Positions 1-5,776 of a stretch of DNA of 15,825 nt are shown here, in pieces. This stretch comes from Nitrospirota bacterium (GTDB taxonomy: Bacteria; Nitrospirota; 9FT-COMBO-42-15; HDB-SIOI813): NCBI GenBank assembly GCA_016234155.1, contig JACRGZ010000033.1, forward strand, positions 1-15,825, written 5' to 3'. A program made the translations under genes and the position numbers. Position 1 is the first letter of the stretch. Each line of letters starts with the position of its first letter. The notes under the pieces are model-generated. The model was not told the DNA's origin, ran no database searches, and saw only the letters and a program-made list of their open reading frames with translations.

Positions 1-549
1 GATTTTACCGGAGTAACCATCACCATCAAAGAAATTGAGGCCTTAATGGAAGGGGCTCTTGCTAAAATAGAAATGGAGAGTGTCCAGACCGGGATCGTTG
101 AGTCAAAAAGCACATCCGGCGGATACCTTGCTATATTTCATTTTGAAACCAGTGAGTATAAAGGCCGTATTCAGGTGGAAATTTCCCTGCGCAATGGCAA
201 AAAAGGGATAGGGACAGCAGCGCTTATTCAGTCTGACCTTGTTGTGCCCTATACTCTTATTCATCTTAAGGAAGAGACTCTTGTCGCTGAAAAAATCCGG
301 GCCTGCCTTACGCGCGGCAAGGCGCGGGATTTTTATGACCTTTATTTTATCCTTCGCAGCCGCATGGCCTTTAAGGAGGCATTTATCCAGGATAAACAAT
401 TGAAGGCGAAGATTCTATATGTTGTCAAATCCGGGAGGCTTGATTTTAAACGCGAGCTTAAGGCATTTCTTCCCGTCAGCCAGCACATGATCATCAAAGA
501 TTTCCCTAAAACGCTGGTGGCAGAAATTGAACGGAACTTGGCGGGTTAA
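1..549 (+). CDS. AbiEii/AbiGii-type nucleotidyltransferase toxin, 5'-truncated by window edge
   Basis: The frame is open from base 1, so the gene starts outside the window and about 182 C-terminal residues are visible. The recognisable part is the block LVAEKIRACLTRGKARDFYDLYFIL (quoted in two overlapping pieces: LVAEKIRACLTRGKARD and KARDFYDLYFIL), typical of the AbiEii/AbiGii family (type IV TA toxins; MenT-like nucleotidyltransferases). There, a conserved K-R...R-RD-YDL motif follows the nucleotide-binding core. The catalytic GS-x10-DxD region would lie upstream and cannot be checked. In this family an AbiEi antitoxin gene normally precedes the toxin. The following genes also look like TA parts, so this is the edge of a defence/TA strip. 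Family assignment is fairly secure; activity is unknown. Confidence 0.75.
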   Translation, partial: DFTGVTITIKEIEALMEGALAKIEMESVQTGIVESKSTSGGYLAIFHFETSEYKGRIQVEISLRNGKKGIGTAALIQSDLVVPYTLIHLKEETLVAEKIRACLTRGKARDFYDLYFILRSRMAFKEAFIQDKQLKAKILYVVKSGRLDFKRELKAFLPVSQHMIIKDFPKTLVAEIERNLAG

Positions 550-612
550 AGGAGGATGGTTGAATAGGTCCAGACTTCGTGTTATTTTATAAGAAGTAGA
601 AGGGGGCCGAAA

Positions 613-888
613 ATGGAAATCCACGAGTTGGTTATTGAGATGAAACTACTTGAACGCCGTCTGACTCTTTATGAAGAAAAATATGGTGTTCTAAGCGAAG
701 ATTTTTATGTCGGGATTATGTCTGGCAACTTAGCTGAATATGACGCCTATGATGAAACTCGAGCCGATTTCAGCCGCTGGAAAGGTATTTATATTTATGA
801 AACTTTGCAACGACGGAAGGCAGCCTACCGTAAGCAACTTGAAGGGCGGGAACTGGCTAAAGTTATGCGATTCCAGCCTGTTTACTGA
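613..888 (+). CDS. Small antitoxin-like protein, probable partner of a DUF6516/TumE-type toxin
   Basis: This encodes a 91-residue charged protein with no signal peptide or membrane segment. Residues about 8-35 form a helical, charged stretch containing YEEKYGVLSEDFY, followed by a spaced acidic/aromatic segment (DETRADFSRWKGIY). The pattern 'EKYGM-S-EEF...GEL...DF-EW' is one I associate with small genes directly upstream of DUF6516 (TumE-like) toxins; that is from memory, not a search. A purine-rich site (agaaggggg) precedes the ATG. The stop overlaps the start of the next short frame (TGATG), typical of coupled antitoxin-toxin pairs. It resembles the gene at 1039-1338 in its EKY-S-EEF-like and acidic/EW-like blocks, so the two are probably distant paralogues. 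Confidence 0.55.
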   Translation: MEIHELVIEMKLLERRLTLYEEKYGVLSEDFYVGIMSGNLAEYDAYDETRADFSRWKGIYIYETLQRRKAAYRKQLEGRELAKVMRFQPVY

Positions 889-1022
889 TGACTGCCAACC
901 CGCTAAAATCATTGAGCGACTATAGCCACTTTATGGCCCAGTGGAACATACAAAGGACGGGCATAAAAGTTTTTAAGTATTTGTTGACAAAACAAATAAG
1001 ACTACCTAAACTTTTACTATAA
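888..1022 (+). pseudogene. Truncated DUF6516 (TumE-like) toxin remnant
   Basis: A 44-residue frame starts at the ATG that overlaps the stop of the antitoxin-like gene by one base. Its beginning, MTANPLKSLSDYSHFMAQ, resembles the N-terminus of DUF6516/TumE-family toxins (NPL-SLE-Y--FV---). After about residue 18 the resemblance ends, and the frame runs into AT-rich sequence and a stop. The family is normally well over 100 residues, so the catalytic body is missing. The deleted end also contains the promoter of the next gene. I read it as a toxin gene decayed after a deletion; a random short ORF is possible, but the TGATG overlap and matching N-terminus argue against that. Confidence 0.5.
984..1012 (+). 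promoter_or_regulatory. Predicted sigma-70 promoter for the second antitoxin-like gene
   Basis: A perfect -35 TTGACA (984-989) is separated by 17 bases from TAAACT (1007-1012), which matches four of six -10 positions. Transcription would begin near 1019, about 20 bases before the ATG at 1039. The promoter lies inside the toxin remnant at 888-1022. Confidence 0.5.
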
Positions 1023-1038
1023 AAATATAGGAGATGAT

Positions 1039-1338
1039 ATGATAATAGCGGCAAATATATCAAAGACCCTTATGGAAATCACAGGCGAACCAAGGGCGGA
1101 TATTGCGATTCTTGAGATTATAGAAGATGCTGTTGAGCACAGGATAGAGAAGATTTCTGCTGAAATAAAAAGCTTAGAAGAAAAATATAGTATGACCTTT
1201 GAGGAGTTTAAGAAAAGGTTTGAAGCAGGGGAAATACCAGAGGCATTTAGTTACGAAGTCGAAACAGATTATTTTGAATGGGAAGGATTAGTAAGTCGCC
1301 TCAATAAATATAATTCGTTACTTGCCATGCATAAATGA
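1039..1338 (+). CDS. Small antitoxin-like protein (EKY-MTFEEF / FSYEVE-DYFEW family)
   Basis: This encodes 99 residues. The first third is a hydrophobic/acidic helix-forming segment (ISKTLMEITGEPRADIAILEI). Then comes a predicted coiled helix (EKISAEIKSLEEKYSMTFEEFKKRF, given as consecutive blocks EKISAEIKSLEEKY and SMTFEEFKKRF) and a conserved-looking block FSYEVETDYFEWEGLVSRL. That last block is one I recognise from small upstream partners of toxin-like genes; the identification is from memory. The RBS aggag (1029-1033) sits five bases before the ATG. The stop overlaps the next start codon (ATGATGA), the usual arrangement of an antitoxin ahead of its toxin. It likely neutralises, and may co-repress with, a toxin that is now truncated. 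Confidence 0.55.
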   Translation: MIIAANISKTLMEITGEPRADIAILEIIEDAVEHRIEKISAEIKSLEEKYSMTFEEFKKRFEAGEIPEAFSYEVETDYFEWEGLVSRLNKYNSLLAMHK

Positions 1339-1484
1339 TGAGTGCCTTTGAATTCTCGAAATATGCCATAGAGGAATGTTCGGGGTGCGATCTTATACGA
1401 GAGATTGAAATTCTGCTGCTTGACGAACCGGTAGTCAAGATAAAAGCTATTATCCAGGAAGATATTTTCTTAATGACCTCATAA
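1338..1484 (+). pseudogene. Truncated toxin partner remnant
   Basis: A 48-residue frame opens at an ATG overlapping the antitoxin stop. The sequence MSAFEFSKYAIEECSGCD followed by LLLDEPVVKIKAIIQEDIF resembles the start of small TA toxins found after FEEF/EVE-type antitoxins, in which 'EP-VKI-A---' is followed by a strand-rich core. Here it stops at residue 49 and no other frame clearly continues the protein over the next 80 bases. An intact toxin would be roughly twice this length. This is therefore probably a degraded toxin; a functional microprotein cannot be excluded. Confidence 0.45.
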
Positions 1485-1566
1485 AAAGTTAGAATATGTG
1501 GAAGTCCATTTGCAATAAATATTATTGGAGGGTAAAATATAAACATATCCTGAGAGGAGATCTCTT

Positions 1567-2118
1567 ATGGCGACGTCAATTATAGAAAAGAAAAAATATA
1601 CATATGAAGATTATCTTAAAACTCCTGATGATGTGAGATATGAGCTTATAGAAGGAGAATTGCTTATGACCCCTTCACCTGTACCAAGACACCAGAGGAT
1701 TTCGAGGAAGATTGAATTCATACTTGAAGAATTTGTTACGAATAGCGACCTTGGTGAAATATTTTATGCGCCATGTGATGTACATCTTGATAATGAGAAT
1801 GTTGTGCAACCTGATATCCTGTTTATTTCAAAAGAGCGGTTGAATATTATTGGTGAGAAGAATATACAGGCTGCCCCGGATTTGGCGATAGAGATACTGT
1901 CAGAGAGTTCAGCTTACAGGGATCTTATTCAGAAAAAGAAGCTTTATGCAAGGTTTGGTGTAAAGGAATTCTGGATAGTTATACCTAAGGAAGACCTGGT
2001 AGAAGTCTATATTTTAAAAGAAGGTGTCTATGCTCTTCACAAGAGTTTTAGTAAAGATGATACCCTCGAATCACCACTTCTAAAAGATTTAAAGATAGAA
2101 CTGCGAAAAATATTTTAA
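1567..2118 (+). CDS. Uma2 family endonuclease-like protein (DUF820)
   Basis: The 183-residue protein has the complete Uma2/DUF820 layout. An N-terminal Y-YEDY----D--RYELIEGEL--MTPSP block (residues about 11-39) comes first. A PD-(D/E)XK-like core follows, with QPDILFIS (about 79-86), APDLAIEILSESS (about 103-115), an Arg/Asp then KKKLYARFGVKEFWIV, and a C-terminal acidic/hydrophobic tail. The family carries a restriction-endonuclease-like fold. It is widespread in cyanobacteria and environmental bacteria, usually without a cognate methylase, and its biological role is not established. The RBS gagagga lies about eight bases before the ATG. It sits among TA remnants, which suits an accessory, horizontally moving strip. 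Confidence 0.85.
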   Translation: MATSIIEKKKYTYEDYLKTPDDVRYELIEGELLMTPSPVPRHQRISRKIEFILEEFVTNSDLGEIFYAPCDVHLDNENVVQPDILFISKERLNIIGEKNIQAAPDLAIEILSESSAYRDLIQKKKLYARFGVKEFWIVIPKEDLVEVYILKEGVYALHKSFSKDDTLESPLLKDLKIELRKIF

Positions 2119-2273
2119 TAGCAACAGTATTTCAGGATTAGTTCAACTCACCGTTATGATAAATCCCATGTCCGGGAAAATATGCATGGTGACGGTCTTT
2201 CTGATGTGCTACAAAACCTATGGATTCGACCATATGGCTGCCGTCAGATTTCCTGAGAGAGTTCCGGTAAGCC

Positions 2274-2313
2274 TTGACTTTTTGTGTAATATTGTGTTAC
2301 ATTTTGTATTACA
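2274..2313 (+). promoter_or_regulatory. Putative promoter and three-half-site operator of the RHH gene
   Basis: A -35-like TTGACT (2274-2279) is followed by three 10-base units: GTGTAATATT (2284-2293), GTGTTACATT (2294-2303) and TTGTATTACA (2304-2313). Together they give repeated TGTAA/TTACA half-sites exactly one helical turn apart. This matches how ribbon-helix-helix dimers bind in arrays, so autorepression is the natural inference. The -10 is weak (ttacat at 2297-2302 with a 17-base spacer). Confidence 0.55.
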
Positions 2314-2340
2314 AGACATAGATAAAGGAGGATGAATTCT

Positions 2341-2592
2341 ATGACTGTTAGTGTCCGTCTTGACGAAGAGACAGAGGCAATTCTTAAAAAAACTGCAAAA
2401 GTGCTCCGTACAAATAAGGGTCAGGTGATCAGGCGTTCTCTCAAAGAATATTGCTCTCGCATTATGCAGGAAAATAAGGGTTTTCCCTATAAACTAATCG
2501 AAGACCTTTTAGACAGAGAAGGGAGCGGCAGGGGGGATCTTTCTGTAAAGGGAGAAGAAATTCTTAGAGAGGCCTTCAGGAGAAAAAGTTGA
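2341..2592 (+). CDS. Ribbon-helix-helix (CopG/MetJ-Arc type) antitoxin-like regulator
   Basis: This encodes 83 residues. The N-terminus MTVSVRLDEETEAILKKTAK is a beta strand (TVSVRL) followed by helix A. TNKGQVIRRSLKEYC supplies the turn and helix B of an RHH fold, and the C-terminal half (LIEDLLDREGSGRGDLS onward) looks like an antitoxin toxin-wrapping tail. An ATG at 2332 touches the Shine-Dalgarno (aaggagg, 2325-2331) with zero spacing. The ATG at 2341 has an ideal nine-base gap, so I place the start there. Normally a PIN-domain or RelE toxin follows. Here only a 12-codon frame starts at the overlapping ATG (2592-2627), so the antitoxin seems orphaned. Upstream half-sites suggest self-regulation. 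Confidence 0.75.
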   Translation: MTVSVRLDEETEAILKKTAKVLRTNKGQVIRRSLKEYCSRIMQENKGFPYKLIEDLLDREGSGRGDLSVKGEEILREAFRRKS

Positions 2593-2882
2593 TGTTGCTC
2601 TACAAACCTAAACACAGATCTCGCTGAAAAACATGCTGGTTCGCCTTTGAAAATCCTTCACCCTCCCCCCCTCCCATCAGCCGAATCGTAAATGTTCGTC
2701 TGAACATCCCCCAGGACAAACTCATGTCACTACAACGGTGGGAGGCACTGCTCTTCATTACCCCCGACCGCGGCCACTCAACATTTGTCCGGTTCCTCCT
2801 GACACCGTAAAATCCACGATGTAGCTGCATCCTGTAGCCGCAGGTGTCGTCTTTAGCTGTAAAAAAAAGATATAAAAAAATG
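2593..2882. other. Gene-free stretch after the orphan RHH gene
   Basis: No convincing gene is seen on either strand. A 12-codon frame (MLLYKPKHRSR) overlaps the RHH stop in TGATG form, as a toxin start would, and ends at 2627. The rest is C-rich, low-information sequence. A 99-residue minus-strand frame has no start context, no family resemblance and biased composition. Confidence 0.5.
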
Positions 2883-2911
2883 TTGACATAGGTGTTCAAA
2901 TTAACTATAAT
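2883..2911 (+). promoter_or_regulatory. Perfect consensus sigma-70 promoter of the aconitase gene
   Basis: TTGACA (2883-2888), exactly 17 bases, then TATAAT (2906-2911): all twelve consensus positions and the optimal spacer. Transcription should start near 2918, leaving a 5' leader of about 105 bases before the aconitase ATG. Confidence 0.85.
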
Positions 2912-2960
2912 CTATCTCCCTTTAAAATACAGGATTGACGTAGATGTTCTTTTGATAATA

Positions 2961-2999
2961 AAAATCCTCCTCGTTATTTAAAAGTCCTTATCGTTATTT
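2961..2999 (+). repeat. Tandem 20-base-period direct repeat in the aconitase leader
   Basis: Bases 2961-2979 and 2981-2999 match at 16 of 19 positions (TCCT..TCGTTATTT core), with a 20-base period. They lie in the transcribed leader, ending 11 bases before the RBS aaggag (3011-3016). Confidence 0.65.
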
Positions 3000-3022
3000 T
3001 TGAAAACAGAAAGGAGAGCAGC

Positions 3023-4942
3023 ATGGGAGCAAACCTTACCCAAAAGATTATAAAGGAGCATTTAGTCTCAGGGACTATGGAGGCAGGTAAACCCATCTCC
3101 ATACGGATAGCCCAGACACTCACTCAGGATGCCACAGGGACGATGGCCTATCTGCAGTTCGAGGCGCTTGGTATACCAAAGGTAAAGACAGAACTGTCGG
3201 TGAGTTATGTTGACCACAACATGCTTCAGACAGACTTCATGAATGCGGATGACCACAGGTTCCTCCAGACCCTTGCCTCCAAATTCGGCATCTACTTTTC
3301 AAGGCCGGGTAACGGTATCTGCCATCAGGTTCATCTGGAGAGGTTCGGCGTCCCCGGGAAGACATTACTCGGCTCTGACAGCCATACACCGACCTGCGGA
3401 GGCATCGGCATGATAGCTATAGGCGCCGGCGGCCTTGACGTAGCCCTTGCGATGGGCGGCGAGCCATTTAACCTCAGTATGCCGAAGGTGGTAAACGTCA
3501 AACTCACAGGTAAGCTTCAGCCTTTTGTCTCTGCCAAGGATGTCATACTGGAGTTGCTCAGAAGGCTTACAGTCAAGGGGGGGGTAGGAAAGATATTTGA
3601 ATATATGGGTGAAGGGATAAAGTCACTCTCTGTGCCGGAGCGTGCAACGATCACCAATATGGGTGCAGAGCTTGGGGCGACCACATCGGTATTTCCGAGC
3701 GATGACGTTACAAAGGCATATCTCAAGGCCCAGGGAAGAGAAAACGCATGGAAGGCGTTAGGCCCTGACCCTGACGCCTCGTATGATGAGGTTATAGAGA
3801 TCAATCTGACTGAGCTTGAGCCGATGATAGCGAAACCGCACATGCCTGACCAGGTGGTCAAGGTAAGGGAGATTGCAGGGACACCTGTCCAGCAGGTGGC
3901 CATAGGGTCATGCACCAACTCTTCATATAAGGATATAATGACCGTTGCTGCAATGATTAAAGGGAAGACTGTACACCCGAATGTAGGCCTCGGGTTTTCT
4001 CCAGGCTCAAGGCAGGTGTTGAACATGATAGCCCGGTCAGGGGCGCTTACAGACTTGATCGCCTCGGGGGCAAGGCTCCTTGAGAGCGCATGCGGGCCAT
4101 GCATCGGGATGGGTTTTGCCCCCCCTACAGGCGGTATCACAGTGCGGACATTCAACCGTAATTTTGAGGGGAGAAGCGGCACAAAAGATGCCTACGTCTA
4201 TCTTTCAAGCCCCGAAGTAGCTGCTGCCTGTGCAATCAATGGTGTAATTACAGATCCAAGGGACTTAGGCCTTAAGCCGATTGACATAGTCATGCCGGAG
4301 AAATTCCTCATAGATGACTCTATGATAATAGCGCCATCCAGGGAACCGGAAAAGGTAGAAATCCTGAGAGGGCCAAATATAAAGCCACTCCCAACAAAAG
4401 GCGCCATGCCTGATTTGTTAACCGGTAAGGTACTTATCAAGGTAGGTGACAACATCACTACAGACCACATAATGCCGGCAGGCGCAAAGGTATTACCGTT
4501 ACGGTCAAACGTGCCGGCCATATCTGAGTATGTCTTCGAGCGTGTGGACAACACCTTCCCTAAGAGGGCAAGAGAGTGGGGCGGCGGCTTTATAATAGGC
4601 GGGACAAATTATGGACAGGGTTCAAGCAGGGAGCACGCTGCCCTTGCCCCGATGTATCTTGGGGTCAAGGCCGTAATTGTAAAGAACTTTGCAAGGATAC
4701 ACCTTGCAAATCTTGTAAACTTTGGCATCCTGCCGCTTACCTTTGTCAATGAGTCCGATTATGACTCCATTGAGCAGGGAGACGAGATTGAACTTAATGT
4801 AAAAGAGTTGAACGGGAAGTCGCTGTATATAAAGAATAAGACAAAGGGTAAAGAGATTCCTGTTACTACGCCGCTCTCGCCACGGGATATAGATGTGGTA
4901 AAGGCTGGAGGCTCTCTGGCTTATGTTAAGGCTAAGGGGTGA
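3023..4942 (+). CDS. acn: Aconitate hydratase (aconitase), short Aquifex-type
   Basis: Interconverts citrate and isocitrate via cis-aconitate in the cytoplasm, using a [4Fe-4S] cluster. All three cluster cysteines are present: C297 in GSCTNSS and C357/C360 in SACGPCIGMG. The substrate-binding GSDSHTPTCGG block (about residues 117-127) is in place, and the C-terminal swivel domain carries GGTNYGQGSSREHAALAP. At 639 residues it is much shorter than E. coli AcnA or AcnB (about 890 and 865). It fits the compact aconitase found in Aquifex, Nitrospirota and Desulfobacterota relatives. Homoaconitase or isopropylmalate isomerase is less likely because the large and swivel domains are fused in this order. 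The RBS aaggag lies six bases before the ATG. It has its own strong promoter and no operon partner. Confidence 0.93.
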   Translation: MGANLTQKIIKEHLVSGTMEAGKPISIRIAQTLTQDATGTMAYLQFEALGIPKVKTELSVSYVDHNMLQTDFMNADDHRFLQTLASKFGIYFSRPGNGICHQVHLERFGVPGKTLLGSDSHTPTCGGIGMIAIGAGGLDVALAMGGEPFNLSMPKVVNVKLTGKLQPFVSAKDVILELLRRLTVKGGVGKIFEYMGEGIKSLSVPERATITNMGAELGATTSVFPSDDVTKAYLKAQGRENAWKALGPDPDASYDEVIEINLTELEPMIAKPHMPDQVVKVREIAGTPVQQVAIGSCTNSSYKDIMTVAAMIKGKTVHPNVGLGFSPGSRQVLNMIARSGALTDLIASGARLLESACGPCIGMGFAPPTGGITVRTFNRNFEGRSGTKDAYVYLSSPEVAAACAINGVITDPRDLGLKPIDIVMPEKFLIDDSMIIAPSREPEKVEILRGPNIKPLPTKGAMPDLLTGKVLIKVGDNITTDHIMPAGAKVLPLRSNVPAISEYVFERVDNTFPKRAREWGGGFIIGGTNYGQGSSREHAALAPMYLGVKAVIVKNFARIHLANLVNFGILPLTFVNESDYDSIEQGDEIELNVKELNGKSLYIKNKTKGKEIPVTTPLSPRDIDVVKAGGSLAYVKAKG

Positions 4943-5034
4943 CACGTAAAAACATGTAGGGTGGGCAAAACAGGTAAGATGTTCCGAGTTCGGAAATAAG
5001 ATTATAAAGAATATGTAACGAAATTGTAACGCAT

Positions 5035-5069
5035 GGGTGAAGACGATCCACCCCTGCTGTTTCTTTTTT
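5035..5069 (+). terminator. Weak candidate terminator after the aconitase gene
   Basis: GGGTG (5035-5039) pairs with CACCC (5049-5053) around a nine-base loop, and a T-rich run follows at 5060-5069. The T-run is displaced from the stem, so efficiency is doubtful. Confidence 0.35.
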
Positions 5070-5270
5070 GTAACTTCTCAAATAATATATGTTTTCCAGC
5101 ATCTTTCATCAGCAATAATTATCCCTCTATCTGTGTAATCCTGACACAATTTCAAATTTTTGTAAGAAATGGATACACTTTTATGGTAAATGTTACATGA
5201 TTGATACACCTCACTAAGTTTTCTGTTATCCTCATATATATAAATAATATGTGATTATATAGTAAAAACA

Positions 5271-5290
5271 GCAGGTTGTATAAGACCTGC
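5271..5290. promoter_or_regulatory. Inverted repeat GCAGGT-N8-ACCTGC, possible activator site
   Basis: A perfect six-base inverted repeat with an eight-base centre. It is centred about 72 bases upstream of the start expected from the sigma-54 promoter at 5327-5342, within the range where enhancer-binding proteins can sit. It could equally be a hairpin in a transcript from further upstream. Confidence 0.4.
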
Positions 5291-5326
5291 CTATGTATCT
5301 CCCTGATACTCCAATACTATGCAGGA

Positions 5327-5342
5327 TGGCACACTTAATGCA
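5327..5342 (+). promoter_or_regulatory. Sigma-54 (RpoN) -24/-12 promoter
   Basis: TGGCACACTTAATGCA matches the consensus TGGCACG-N4-TTGCW at all but two specified positions and keeps the invariant GG and GC dinucleotides exactly 12 bases apart. Initiation is predicted near 5353, giving a leader of about 39 bases before the RBS-preceded ATG at 5392. A TATAAT at 5355-5360 lacks a usable -35. Confidence 0.65.
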
Positions 5343-5391
5343 GTTACTATATTATATAATATTATTAGAACAGCAGATACGGAGGGGCAAA

Positions 5392-5532
5392 ATGAATGAG
5401 ATCGTCAGGACATACATAATAAGCCTTGAGATGCATCTGCCCACACAGGATACTATGTCCCTTATTCGCAAAATTGCAGGGACATACAGAGGTCTCCCGT
5501 TTTACATTCAACCTTTTACCGGTAACGCATAA
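5392..5532 (+). CDS. 46-residue microprotein of unknown function
   Basis: The sequence begins MNEIVRTYIISLEMHLPTQD and ends GLPFYIQPFTGNA. I do not recognise a family. It shows a mixed alpha/beta pattern with hydrophobic residues in the first strand (IVRTYIISLEM), a helix-like middle (DTMSLIRKIAGTY) and an aromatic C-terminus; there is no clear signal peptide or cysteine. A strong RBS (ggagggg, 5381-5387) supports the ATG at 5392. A longer frame from 5293 would include the sigma-54 promoter and has no RBS, so I reject that start. It is followed 41 bases later by a second microprotein gene with its own RBS; both are probably one sigma-54 transcript. Confidence 0.6.
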   Translation: MNEIVRTYIISLEMHLPTQDTMSLIRKIAGTYRGLPFYIQPFTGNA

Positions 5533-5573
5533 CAAATTCCTATATATGCGTTCCCCCTGGGAGGCGTAGAGGG

Positions 5574-5720
5574 ATGGATAAGATAATAGAAGAGACTCTG
5601 CAATTGAGCCCTCTCTTTGTTACCCTCTCACAGGAGGAGAAGAATAAACTGATCCAGAAGCTCCTCTCAAACCTTAGCAATCTGTCTGAGAATAAAGAAG
5701 AACCTTCCATAAATATATAA
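5574..5720 (+). CDS. 48-residue microprotein resembling the N-terminal helix of Crp/Fnr proteins
   Basis: MDKIIEETLQLSPLFVTLSQ then EEKNKLIQKLL and a polar tail (SNLSNLSENKEEPSINI). The RBS ggagg (5560-5564) lies nine bases before the ATG. The segment LSPLFVTLSQEEKNKLIQKL has the 'x-SPLF--LS--E---L---' signature that begins cyclic-nucleotide-binding domains of Crp/Fnr regulators. The next gene has MPLFSALSESDLNRLADI at the same point. The beta-barrel and HTH are absent. It may be a degenerate paralogue, or a small protein that mimics and interferes with the regulator's N-terminal helix; the latter is inference. The reading frame is closed and well initiated, so I treat it as coding. Confidence 0.6.
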   Translation: MDKIIEETLQLSPLFVTLSQEEKNKLIQKLLSNLSNLSENKEEPSINI

Positions 5721-5748
5721 ATCCTATACCCCCTTTATCACTTTAGTG

Positions 5749-5754
5749 TATAAT
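5749..5754 (+). promoter_or_regulatory. Possible -10 element of the Crp/Fnr gene
   Basis: A perfect TATAAT preceded directly by TG lies 23 bases before the ATG at 5777, giving a very short leader. No convincing -35 is seen 17 bases upstream. Confidence 0.4.
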
Positions 5755-5776
5755 TTCCCTGGGGAGTATGTGATTG

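Larger units (their letters stand above)
4943..5326. other. AT-rich intergenic region upstream of the microprotein genes
   Basis: No gene is supported. It holds a perfect palindrome TTCCGAGTTCGGAA (4982-4995), a weak terminator-like hairpin (5035-5069), two GATACAC direct repeats 31 bases apart (from 5172 and 5203, about three helical turns) and an inverted repeat at 5271-5290. A frame starting at 5293 has no RBS and crosses the sigma-54 promoter. Confidence 0.6.

Noticed and set aside
2203..2611. Imperfect direct repeat flanking the RHH gene (GATGTGCTACAAAACCTA and GATGTTGCTCTACAAACCTA)
   Set aside because: Needs gaps to align and is short; could be chance, so not claimed as attachment sites.
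2600..2899. 99-residue minus-strand ORF in the gap before the aconitase gene
   Set aside because: No RBS or family resemblance; overlaps the -35 of the perfect promoter on the other strand.
2966..3016. Anti-Shine-Dalgarno pairing of TCCTCCT with aaggag in the aconitase leader
   Set aside because: Only five consecutive pairs over 45 bases; too weak to call a switch.
3517..4182. 221-residue minus-strand ORF
   Set aside because: Lies wholly antisense to the aconitase active-site region; composition is a shadow of the real gene.
5293..5391. 33-residue extension of the 46-residue microprotein
   Set aside because: No RBS at 5293, and it spans the sigma-54 promoter; the ATG at 5392 has a strong RBS.
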